Positions 54,207 through 62,273 of a DNA stretch of 62,426 nucleotides are shown piece after piece (position 1 is the stretch's first letter; the number at the start of each line of letters is the position of its first letter). Both the position numbers and the translations under genes were made by a program. The notes under the pieces were generated by a model. The model searched no databases. It saw nothing but the letters and a program-made list of their open reading frames with translations, and was not told the origin of the DNA. This DNA is from Pedobacter puniceum (GTDB taxonomy: Bacteria; Bacteroidota; Bacteroidia; Sphingobacteriales; Sphingobacteriaceae), in contig NZ_WKJI01000004.1 in assembly GCF_009674685.1 (NCBI RefSeq), positions 1 to 62,426 on the forward strand, in the 5' to 3' direction.

Positions 54207-55502
54207 TTAATGTTTCTTAAATTCTAATTCTAAAATTCCTAATGCAGATGTATATGTAGGTTGATTTAATAATTTTTTTATTTCAGGGTTGATTGTTGTG
54301 AATATAGGTTTAATTTTGAAATCATAAAAATAATTTGTTTTAAATATAGGTTTAAGTAATTTTTTAAATTGAGGTGTATTTGAAGGCCCTCCTGTAAACA
54401 CTATTCCATAAATTATTTGATGTTTATCAATATGAGAGCTAATAATAAAATTAATAAGTTCTAGTATTTCAATAAGGCGACATTGAATTACAAACGCTAA
54501 GTCTTTTTTAAATACTGCCTTTTTGTAGTGTTTAAATAATTTCGCTTCAATAGTTTCATTATCATCTATATTTAAATAGATGGCATTGCCATGTTTGATT
54601 TTGATTTCTTCGGCATTTTTTAAGAACAAACCAGTATACTTTGCAATATCCTTCGTAATCATGTTGCCGCCGTAAGGTATTCTCTCAGTAAAAAAAAGGC
54701 TACTGTTTTTATAAATTGCTATATCAGATTTTTCTGCGCCAATATCTACAACAATAACGCCTTCTGCTTTTTCTTCTCGATTTAGAATACTTTCTGCAGA
54801 AGTTATAATAGAAGGATAGGTCGTTTTTAAAGAAATACCAATCAAATCACAACATCTTCTCAAATTTTTAATACATACAGAAGGGCAAGTAAGAACTTTA
54901 AAAATTCCTTCAATGCTTGTGCCGTTCATCCCTATTGGATTTATTATTTCATCAACCCCGTCTACATTAAAATGCATGGACTCGGTATATAAAATATATT
55001 CATTTGCATACAATCGGGATTGATGTATAGCTAATTTCAACTTCTCAATATCATCTGAAATTATTTCTGAATGCCGCTTTCTGACGCATATCTCTTGGTG
55101 TTCATAAGCTTTTACTGCACATGAAATACTAGCACAAATACTTTTTGGAATAAAATCTGCTTGTTTTGCTGCCTTATCAATAGCGTTTTTTAAACATTGT
55201 GATACTTTAGAGTAATTTGCAATTATACCTTTTTTGATACCTTCTGTTTTTGATTCTCCAAAACCAATAATTTCGATTTTTTTACTGGCGTTTAAACGAG
55301 CAATAAAAACTGCTATTTTATAATTACCAATATCTGCAACCGTAATAATCTCATCACTTTGATGATGCTCATTCTCTATAGTATTATAATTTACAGGAGG
55401 TTTTATAATATTAATACTATCTCCGTAAACTCTTTGGTTGATAACGGATATGCGGTTAAATATCTTTTCAAGATTAAAATTAAATAAGGCTTTAAGATTC
55501 AT
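54207..55502 (-). CDS. Orphan FtsA-like actin-fold ATPase
   Basis: 431 residues. Actin/FtsA landmarks: VADIGNYKIAV at 55-65 (phosphate 1), GFGESKTEGIKKGIIANYSK, a 1C-like region with EYILYTESMHFNVDGV, VIVVDIGAEKSDIAIY with Asp253 (phosphate 2) and VFTGGPSNTPQFKKLL (adenosine loop). The order fits FtsA, but the gene is far from any division cluster. It has no C-terminal linker and amphipathic helix; the N-terminal ~25 residues (LKALFNFNLEKIFNRISV) look amphipathic instead. This is a diverged FtsA paralogue in an accessory operon, role unknown; it might bind FtsZ or membranes. Confidence 0.85.
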   Translation of the reverse strand: MNLKALFNFNLEKIFNRISVINQRVYGDSINIIKPPVNYNTIENEHHQSDEIITVADIGNYKIAVFIARLNASKKIEIIGFGESKTEGIKKGIIANYSKVSQCLKNAIDKAAKQADFIPKSICASISCAVKAYEHQEICVRKRHSEIISDDIEKLKLAIHQSRLYANEYILYTESMHFNVDGVDEIINPIGMNGTSIEGIFKVLTCPSVCIKNLRRCCDLIGISLKTTYPSIITSAESILNREEKAEGVIVVDIGAEKSDIAIYKNSSLFFTERIPYGGNMITKDIAKYTGLFLKNAEEIKIKHGNAIYLNIDDNETIEAKLFKHYKKAVFKKDLAFVIQCRLIEILELINFIISSHIDKHQIIYGIVFTGGPSNTPQFKKLLKPIFKTNYFYDFKIKPIFTTINPEIKKLLNQPTYTSALGILELEFKKH

Positions 55503-55570
55503 TATATTTTAAGTTGAAGACAAAAATATATTTGTACCCAGCCAAAACATGGCACAGTTAAGCCTCCTCT

Positions 55571-55912
55571 CTAGAGAAATTTCTCTGTTTTTAAAAAGTT
55601 GATATAGTTATTTAATAAAGATTGTATTTGTACTCTCGCAATAGGGTTGGCCGAGTGTACACGAAACTGTAAGTTTCTTAAATCTATATCGCTTTCATAT
55701 ACCAGCCATTTAGCACAAGCATAACCATCAGGAAGAATATTTTTGTTTTCATCTTCACCTAAATCATTATCAAAACTAATGAAACAAGGTAGCCCTTGAT
55801 TTTTAATGTATCTGACAAAATCGTTATAGTTTCTTACCACAACAAAGTTATCAGCATTGTTATAAACATCTGTTATATTTCTTATATCATCTAAGAAAAG
55901 TTTATATGGCAT
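55571..55912 (-). CDS. Cyclic-phosphate-processing receiver (cREC)-like protein
   Basis: 113 residues. Begins YKLFLDDIRN with an acidic pair at Asp8-Asp9; CFISFDNDLGED places Asp48 and Asp50 where receivers hold the phosphoacceptor; FRVHSANPIAR carries His86. This set matches the stand-alone receiver variants predicted to process cyclic phosphates in RNA or nucleotide-based conflict systems. No output domain. It lies between the WYL regulator (62 bases) and the FtsA-like gene (68 bases), same strand. Confidence 0.75.
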   Translation of the reverse strand: MPYKLFLDDIRNITDVYNNADNFVVVRNYNDFVRYIKNQGLPCFISFDNDLGEDENKNILPDGYACAKWLVYESDIDLRNLQFRVHSANPIARVQIQSLLNNYINFLKTEKFL

Positions 55913-55974
55913 ATTATGTGATTAATACTATAAGTTATAGCGTTTAGAATCAGTATTAAAAAGTGTTAAATTTT

Positions 55975-56874
55975 CTATCTGAAATTTTCTAATGCTCTCA
56001 TGTAGATGTTTCTAATTTCATTTCTTAAACCTTTTGGTTGGATAATTTTAACTCGATCGCCGTAAGAAAGTATTTCCATGATGAAGTCAAACGATGTTAA
56101 TACATTTAGGCTAATTTGAAATTCTTGAGCATTGTCTTTTAATACTTGTTGACTGCTATGCAAAGGAAAACTTTTGATATATTTTCCCTGTTCTACATCA
56201 AAAGAAAGCACAATTTTTTCGGGTTTAAGATCTTTAGGATTAATGATGCCGAAACAATTAGCGAATCTTTCGTTTAAATCAAACCCGGAAGGATAATTAA
56301 ATTTTTTAGCAGTAATTTCTAACTGGGTGATACGGTCGAGACCAAAGGTTTTTACTTCTCCGTCTTTTTCATCTTTACCAATAACGTACCAACGGTTTTT
56401 GAATTCTTTTAATCCATAAGGCGCAATTAGTCGAGTAGAGATTTCATCATTCCAATACTTGTGATAAATATATTTTATCATTTTAGAATTTTGAATAGCA
56501 TGTAATATACCATGAAAATTCTCGGTACCGTTTGGTCTGCGCTTTTCAAAATGGATAAATCTTGAAATACCTTCGGTTTGATTTAAGGCATTAAATGTAT
56601 CGAAAGCTTCTAGCATCCGGTTGTTTAAATCAGGTTCATCTTGTGATACAATGCGATAAACTTTTGTAGAGAAATCATATTGGATGTCTATTTTATAAAG
56701 ACTAAATATGTCTTCAAGATCGCGTTTTAGCGTACGTTTAGAAATTCTAAAATCATAACCCTGAATTTCAGATTCTCTTTCTAGATAATTGTTGATATCT
56801 TTTAAAGTGGCAGGAGATTTTCTTATTCTGTTAATAATAAGACTATAACGATTGATAACTTCCTTTTTAGACAT
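55975..56874 (-). CDS. WYL-domain transcriptional regulator
   Basis: 299 residues from ATG 56874 (MSKKEVINRYSLI), the usual family start; upstream ATG 56898 and 56916 are alternatives. N-terminal winged helix (~1-70, ISKRTLKRDLEDIFSLY), then the WYL domain (~115-190) with the motif as RWYVIG, and a WCX C-terminal domain. WYL regulators bind ligands and repress phage-defence loci (BrxR, CapW) in known cases. An inverted repeat with 10-bp perfect arms lies upstream. First gene of the minus-strand accessory array. Confidence 0.9.
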   Translation of the reverse strand: MSKKEVINRYSLIINRIRKSPATLKDINNYLERESEIQGYDFRISKRTLKRDLEDIFSLYKIDIQYDFSTKVYRIVSQDEPDLNNRMLEAFDTFNALNQTEGISRFIHFEKRRPNGTENFHGILHAIQNSKMIKYIYHKYWNDEISTRLIAPYGLKEFKNRWYVIGKDEKDGEVKTFGLDRITQLEITAKKFNYPSGFDLNERFANCFGIINPKDLKPEKIVLSFDVEQGKYIKSFPLHSSQQVLKDNAQEFQISLNVLTSFDFIMEILSYGDRVKIIQPKGLRNEIRNIYMRALENFR

Positions 56875-56905
56875 ATTGAGATTATTTTTCGTAAACATAC
56901 GAATC

Positions 56906-56930
56906 AACAAAGACAAAATATGTCTTTGTT
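56906..56930. promoter_or_regulatory. Perfect inverted repeat, likely WYL operator
   Basis: AACAAAGACA (56906-56915) and TGTCTTTGTT (56921-56930) with a 5-base AAATA centre. It lies 32-56 bases upstream of the WYL start and over its promoter: on the minus strand TATGTTTA at 56889-56896 is a near -7 box. It also lies 67 bases upstream of the divergent gene at 56997. Size and symmetry fit a homodimer operator. Confidence 0.7.
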
Positions 56931-56996
56931 TAAGATAAGGGTTGTGATAAATTTAAAATTGTAGTTCTAAAATTTATTGCTAATTTGCTATAGTTT

Positions 56997-57428
56997 ATGA
57001 ATGTATCAAAAAAAGTTAAAAAAACTTGTCCCAAGTGTCAATCTCGTGAGGTTGTAAAAAGCGGAATTATCAATGATAAACAACGCTTTAAGTGCAAAGA
57101 TTGCCTATATTATTTTACTGTAGATAAAATAGGTAAACAAGTAGATAATTATTACATTATCAAAGCTTTGCAGCTATATGTAGAGGGAGTTTCTTATAGA
57201 GAAATAGAACGTTTGTTGGGTGTAAGCCATGTTTCCGTAATGAAATGGGTTAAAAAGTTTCAGTTAACAAGACCGGTTAAAACGGTCTATAAACCTTCAT
57301 ATAAAATACTTAAACATCAAGAATTGATAGATTTTTATGCTCAGGAAGAGAATTTAAAAGGAGCAGGAATGATTGTTACAGAATTAGGAGACAAATATAT
57401 GCTCATCAAGTGGGATAGGTTTAAATAA
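56997..57428 (+). CDS. IS1-type zinc-ribbon/HTH DNA-binding protein (domesticated transposase N-terminus)
   Basis: 143 residues. A zinc ribbon (~10-40: CPKCQSREVVKSG...QRFKCKDCLYYF, two CxxC) precedes a helix-turn-helix (~55-90, YVEGVSYREIERLLGVSHVSVMKWVKKF), the arrangement of IS1 InsA/transposase N-termini. There is no DDE catalytic domain; the last ~45 residues are a short unrelated tail. No inverted repeats or partner ORF were seen, so it is not an active IS. It precedes the MHS transporter by 105 bases and may regulate it. Confidence 0.85.
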   Translation: MNVSKKVKKTCPKCQSREVVKSGIINDKQRFKCKDCLYYFTVDKIGKQVDNYYIIKALQLYVEGVSYREIERLLGVSHVSVMKWVKKFQLTRPVKTVYKPSYKILKHQELIDFYAQEENLKGAGMIVTELGDKYMLIKWDRFK

Positions 57429-57533
57429 GCTTATGTATATAGTTAGCATTTTTAAGATTGGGGTTTGTTTTTAAGCGACTTTATAACAAGCTTTATAAAA
57501 CTTTTATAAACCAAACAACCTAGAATTTTAATT

Positions 57534-59105
57534 ATGTTAGAAAGTGTTCCGCAACAAAAGGTGGATAAAAAAAACCTTTGGAAAGTAATTGGTGTCTCCA
57601 GTGCAGGCACCCTCATTGAATGGTATGACTTCTATATCTTCGGAAGCTTAGCCGTTATTATTGCAACTAAATTTTTCCCGCAAGACAATCCCACAGCAGC
57701 GTTTTTATCAACTTTAGCCACCTTTGCAGCAGGTTTTGTGGTAAGGCCTTTTGGCGCATTGTTCTTTGGTAGATTAGGCGATATCATAGGAAGGAAATAC
57801 ACCTTTATGGTAACGTTATTATTGATGGGCTTCTCAACTTTTGCCATTGGCTTAATACCAAGTTATGATACTATTGGTTTTATAGCTCCAGTTTTAGTTT
57901 TGATTTTAAGATTATTACAAGGATTAGCTTTAGGTGGCGAATACGGTGGCGCAGCAACCTATGTGGCAGAGCATTCTGAGCCTAACAAAAGAGGTTTAAG
58001 AACCGCGTGGATACAAACTACAGCCACGGTAGGTTTATTTATTTCGCTTTTTGTGATTCTGATTACTAGAAATGCAATGGATAAAGCTTCTTTTGAAGAC
58101 TGGGGATGGCGTGTACCGTTCTTAATTTCCATTGTGATGGTAGCTGTTTCTTACTTCATCAGAAGAAATATGGATGAATCTCCATTATTTAAGAAAGCTA
58201 AAGCCGAGGGTAAAACCGTTGCTAATCCTTTAAAAGAGTCTTTCGGGAAAAAGTTAAACTTCAAATTTGTTTTACTAGCCTTATTTGGTGCAACTATGGG
58301 GCAAGGTGTGGTATGGTATACTGGGCAGTTTTATGCTTTATCATTCTTACAAACCGTTTGTCATATAGAGTTTGATCAGACCAATTATATTATTGCTTTA
58401 GCTTTAATGTTAGGAACTGGATTCTTCGTATTTTTTGGATGGTTATCAGATAAAATTGGTAGAAAAGGAATCATGATGGTGGGGATGCTTATCGCGATTT
58501 TAACTTACAGACCAATCTATGATAAAATCTATCAAACCGCAGATGTAGCCAATAAAGTAGAACTTCAAGATCAATTAAAAACAGATATTGCTGTTTCGCT
58601 TAAAGAAGGTACTTCTGATTCTATCAAAACTGTAACAACAACCAAATATTATACAGATGGAACTATCTATACAGAGGTTTCTGAACAAGCTATTTCAGCA
58701 TCAGCGCAAGCTAATAAAGCTAAAATTACTAAAATAGTAAATGTGGGTAATGAGAGCTTTTATATTCTGGTTGCTTTAGTACTGATACAGGTTATTTATG
58801 TGGCCATGGTTTATGGTCCAATTGCAGCATTTTTAGTAGAGATGTTTCCAACCAATATCAGATATACATCTATGTCTTTACCATACCATATTGGAAATGG
58901 GGTTTTTGGAGGATTATTACCTGCTATTGCTACTTATTTAGCATCTCAAGCTAGCACAGCTAACGAGGCTGCCGTAGCAGCAGGGCTAGTATTACCTTTT
59001 GATAAGCCTTATTTAGAAGGTTTATGGTATCCAATTATTATTGCTGGTGTATGCTTTATTATAGGTGTACTCTACATTGGTAAACAAAAAGCTATGAACG
59101 ATTAA
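57534..59105 (+). CDS. MHS-family MFS transporter (proton:metabolite symporter)
   Basis: 523 residues, about 12 helices. Starts with GVSSAGTLIEWYDFYIFGSLA (the MHS first-helix signature). Then GRLGDIIGRKYTFM (loop 2-3), ALGGEYGGAATYVAEH (helix 4/5 signature) and GWLSDKIGRKGIM (loop 8-9). A ~75-residue polar insert (~335-405) lies between helices 9 and 10, so the protein exceeds the usual ~430. MHS members carry osmolytes, dicarboxylates or aromatic acids with protons; substrate not readable. Neighbouring small proteins and a symporter-like kinase suggest a nutrient-uptake module. Confidence 0.92.
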   Translation: MLESVPQQKVDKKNLWKVIGVSSAGTLIEWYDFYIFGSLAVIIATKFFPQDNPTAAFLSTLATFAAGFVVRPFGALFFGRLGDIIGRKYTFMVTLLLMGFSTFAIGLIPSYDTIGFIAPVLVLILRLLQGLALGGEYGGAATYVAEHSEPNKRGLRTAWIQTTATVGLFISLFVILITRNAMDKASFEDWGWRVPFLISIVMVAVSYFIRRNMDESPLFKKAKAEGKTVANPLKESFGKKLNFKFVLLALFGATMGQGVVWYTGQFYALSFLQTVCHIEFDQTNYIIALALMLGTGFFVFFGWLSDKIGRKGIMMVGMLIAILTYRPIYDKIYQTADVANKVELQDQLKTDIAVSLKEGTSDSIKTVTTTKYYTDGTIYTEVSEQAISASAQANKAKITKIVNVGNESFYILVALVLIQVIYVAMVYGPIAAFLVEMFPTNIRYTSMSLPYHIGNGVFGGLLPAIATYLASQASTANEAAVAAGLVLPFDKPYLEGLWYPIIIAGVCFIIGVLYIGKQKAMND

Positions 59106-59116
59106 TTTTAAAAGAC

Positions 59117-59341
59117 ATGAACTTTATAAAAAGAATATTAGGAATAGTATGGATTCTTCTGGGTATTGCAGCTGGTTATTATTTACTGGTAAGTCAAGCC
59201 TTTCCAAAATTTGCTACTGGCAGTACAGAAGATTTAGTGCCTGCCATTATTTACTGCTTTATTTTAGCTCCTATTATAGTAGGTGGGATGTTTGTTTTTG
59301 GCTTATACGCTATGCAGGGCGAATATAATCAGGAAGATTAA
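59117..59341 (+). CDS. Small two-TM protein downstream of the MHS transporter
   Basis: 74 residues with two helices (about 6-26 and 42-64): GIVWILLGIAAGYYLLVSQ and AIIYCFILAPIIVGGMFVFGLYAM. Starts 12 bases after the transporter stop, so probably co-translated. The Bacteroidota pairing of such a protein with this transporter suggests an accessory subunit. Possibly the DUF6814 family, from memory only. Confidence 0.7.
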   Translation: MNFIKRILGIVWILLGIAAGYYLLVSQAFPKFATGSTEDLVPAIIYCFILAPIIVGGMFVFGLYAMQGEYNQED

Positions 59342-59346
59342 GAGAA

Positions 59347-59547
59347 ATGAAAGAGCGATTAATGAATGAAAAGTTGGTTTTCTTTAGCGCCATATTTTGT
59401 GTGCTATTGCTATATCCTTTACTTTCTATTTTTAATCGCTCTTCTTTGATTTGGGGTATTCCAACCTTGTATTTATACCTATTTTCTGCTTGGATTTTCA
59501 TCATCGCTGTATTGTTTTATATGGTAAGAAAGGATAGTCGAGAATAG
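59347..59547 (+). CDS. Small two-TM protein upstream of the symporter-like kinase
   Basis: 66 residues; ATG 59362 (MNEKLVFFSAIF) is an alternative start. Two hydrophobic helices (~8-28 and 38-58) and a charged C-terminus (VRKDSRE). It precedes a sodium-solute-symporter domain by 2 bases, as small partner proteins do for SSS transporters (for example the YhdT/DUF485-like subunits). Probably a small subunit of that protein. Confidence 0.65.
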   Translation: MKERLMNEKLVFFSAIFCVLLLYPLLSIFNRSSLIWGIPTLYLYLFSAWIFIIAVLFYMVRKDSRE

Positions 59548-59549
59548 AT

Positions 59550-62273
59550 ATGAATACTTTATTGGTTGTCATATTTTCTTTTGGTTACCTGCTTTTATTG
59601 TTTGGTGTGGCTTATTGGGCCGAGAAAAGATCTAACCAAAACAGTAATACACTTAAGCCTTACGTTTATGCGCTTTCTATGGCGGTTTATTGTACTGCAT
59701 GGACTTTTTATGGCAGCATTGGCAGGGCGGCAGATTTTGGCCCTGATTTTTTAGCTATTTACATAGGGCCTACCATTGCAGCACCGCTTTGGTTCTTGAT
59801 TCTCAGGAAGATGATAAGAATCTGCAAAGCACAAAGAATTACTTCCATTGCCGATTTTATTTCTGCCCGTTATGGTAAAAATACCTCTTTAGGTACTTTA
59901 GCAACTATTGTTTGTGTGTTGGGCGTAATTCCGTACATTTCCTTGCAAATAAAGGCTATCGCTATAACCTTTGCTTTTTTAGTTAATCATCCTCAGCATA
60001 CCAATTCAAGTACAAACATCTCTTTATCAAGTAATATTCCCTTTTGGATAACTGTTTTACTAGCTATTTTTATCATCATTTTTGGTACACGTAAAGTAGA
60101 TTCAACAGAAAGACATGAAGGGATGGTAACCGCGGTAGCCTTTGAGTCGATAGTGAAATTATTAGCTTTTCTGGTAGGTGGAATTTTTGTTGTTTTCTTT
60201 CTTTTTAATGGCTTTGATGATATTTTTAGCAGAGCAGCCGCTATACCCGCATTACAAAAGAGTTTTACTTTTGATGCCGCATATAACTATACCGATTGGA
60301 TGGTGATGTGTATCTTATCTATGTTTGCTGTGTTGTTATTGCCAAGGCAGTTTCAAGTTGCGGTGGTAGAAAATGTTGATGAAAAGCATCTTTATAAAGC
60401 TATTTGGTTATTCCCTCTGTATCTTTTAGTTATTAATGTATTTGTATTACCCATAGCTTTAGCGGGGCAGTTAATACCTACATCATCTAGCTTTGAGGCT
60501 GATTTTAGCATACTCTCTCTGCCATTTGTGCATCATCATCAAGGGATTACTTTATTGGTTTATTTAGGAGGTTTTTCGGCTGCAACCGGGATGATTATTG
60601 TAGAAACTATTGCTTTAAGCACCATGTTGAGCAATAATTTGTTGATACCCCTTATCCTTAAAGTAGCACCTTTTAAAAAGATTTTTATTGATAAAGTAGA
60701 GCGTTCTATTAAAAATATCAGAAGGTTATCTATCATCCTAATCCTGCTTTTGGCTTATGCTTATTTTGCTGAGATAGCAGAAAGTTACTCGTTAGTTTCA
60801 ACAGGTTTAATTTCTTTTGCAGCAGTAGCACAATTTGCACCTGCTGTTATTGGCGGAATGTTCTGGTCTCGGGCCAATAAAAATGGCGCTTTATTAGGTG
60901 TCATTAGCGGTTTTACCATATGGTTTTTTACCTTAATCATCCCAGCTATTATTGGTGCGGGTTTGTTACCAAAAGAGATATTAAGTGATGGTTTATTTGG
61001 CGTTTATCTGTTAAAACCAAATCAATTATTTGGTTTGGATGCTTTTACACCCTTAACACATGCCTTCTTTTGGAGCATGTTTATCAATATTTTACTGTAT
61101 GTTTTAGGCTCTTTATATACAAAATCAAGCAATCAGGAAGAAATACAGGCCGAGCTTTTCATCAACGTATCAAAATATAAAACTGCTTTTGAAACATCAG
61201 TAAACAGGACAGGGCAAATCAAAATAAAGGAAATTAAAAGTTTAATGGAGCAATTCTTAGGACAAGAGAAAACCAAGCAACTTTTAACAAATTTTTCTAA
61301 AAGATATCAGCTCAACTTATTGCAAGAAGATACCAATGCAGACCAACGCTTAATAACTTATGCTGAGAAAATTTTATCAGGTGTTATTGGTTCTGCATCA
61401 TCAAGAATACTAATAGAATCTATTGTTAAAGAAGAAGAAATAAGCTTAAATGAAGTTGTAGAAATCCTTAAAGAATCTCAGCAATTTATCAGCTTAAATA
61501 AAGAATTGCAGCAAAAATCAGAACAATTAAAAAAAGCTTCTGATGCCTTAGAACTGGCCAATATGCAAATGAAAGAGGCAGAAATTATTAAAGATGATTT
61601 TCTGTACAGCATTACGCATGAGTTACGTACACCGCTTACATCTATTAGGGCTTTCTCTGAAATTTTATATGATAACCCCGAGTTGGATACCTTGCAAAGA
61701 CAGCAGTTTTTAGCCACCATGATTAAAGAAATTGAGCGCTTAAGTAGGTTAATTACTCAGGTTTTGGATTTAGAGAAATTAGAATCTGGTAAGCAAAATA
61801 TACAGCATCAGGAAATAGCTATTAAAAAGTTAATAGAAGAAGTTTTACACGCTTTATCGCAATTAATAAAAGAGAAGAATATCAATTTATCTATTTCTTT
61901 CCCTGAGCATCTTTCATCAGTTTACGGAGATCAAGATTTATTATCTCGTGTGGTGCATAATCTGGTTTCAAATGCTATAAAATATTGTGATAAAAGTAAG
62001 GGGAGTATAAAAGTAGAGGTTTTAGAGATAGACAGATTTATACAGGTTAACATTACAGATAATGGCGAGGGCATCCCTGACAAGGATAAAAATTATGTTT
62101 TTAACAAGTTTTATCAAACAGAAAATCAAACCAAAAAGGCAGAAGGAAGCGGTTTAGGCTTAGCCATTTGCAAGAAAATTGTAGAGTTACACCAAGGTGA
62201 AATTGGTGTTATTGATGCCAAAACATCTGGTGCTTGTTTTTATTTTACATTACCTATAGAGATTATATCATGA
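59550..62273 (+). CDS. SSS-transporter-domain sensor histidine kinase (CbrA-like)
   Basis: 907 residues. Residues ~1-530 are a sodium:solute symporter with about 13 helices (YALSMAVYCTAWTFYGSIGRAADFG, ARYGKNTSLGTLATIV, FGTRKVDSTERHEGMV). A linker (~540-640) and a coiled coil (~645-680) follow. The kinase core has His690 in SITHELRTPLTSIRAFSE, NLVSNAIKYCDKSKG, DNGEGIPDKD and GSGLGLAICKK. The combination resembles CbrA, which couples uptake to signalling. No PAS domain is evident. Its stop overlaps the start of a response regulator (ATGA). Confidence 0.93.
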   Translation: MNTLLVVIFSFGYLLLLFGVAYWAEKRSNQNSNTLKPYVYALSMAVYCTAWTFYGSIGRAADFGPDFLAIYIGPTIAAPLWFLILRKMIRICKAQRITSIADFISARYGKNTSLGTLATIVCVLGVIPYISLQIKAIAITFAFLVNHPQHTNSSTNISLSSNIPFWITVLLAIFIIIFGTRKVDSTERHEGMVTAVAFESIVKLLAFLVGGIFVVFFLFNGFDDIFSRAAAIPALQKSFTFDAAYNYTDWMVMCILSMFAVLLLPRQFQVAVVENVDEKHLYKAIWLFPLYLLVINVFVLPIALAGQLIPTSSSFEADFSILSLPFVHHHQGITLLVYLGGFSAATGMIIVETIALSTMLSNNLLIPLILKVAPFKKIFIDKVERSIKNIRRLSIILILLLAYAYFAEIAESYSLVSTGLISFAAVAQFAPAVIGGMFWSRANKNGALLGVISGFTIWFFTLIIPAIIGAGLLPKEILSDGLFGVYLLKPNQLFGLDAFTPLTHAFFWSMFINILLYVLGSLYTKSSNQEEIQAELFINVSKYKTAFETSVNRTGQIKIKEIKSLMEQFLGQEKTKQLLTNFSKRYQLNLLQEDTNADQRLITYAEKILSGVIGSASSRILIESIVKEEEISLNEVVEILKESQQFISLNKELQQKSEQLKKASDALELANMQMKEAEIIKDDFLYSITHELRTPLTSIRAFSEILYDNPELDTLQRQQFLATMIKEIERLSRLITQVLDLEKLESGKQNIQHQEIAIKKLIEEVLHALSQLIKEKNINLSISFPEHLSSVYGDQDLLSRVVHNLVSNAIKYCDKSKGSIKVEVLEIDRFIQVNITDNGEGIPDKDKNYVFNKFYQTENQTKKAEGSGLGLAICKKIVELHQGEIGVIDAKTSGACFYFTLPIEIIS

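Noticed and set aside
56997-57428. Active insertion sequence
   Set aside because: No catalytic domain, terminal inverted repeats or target duplication could be seen around the zinc-ribbon gene.
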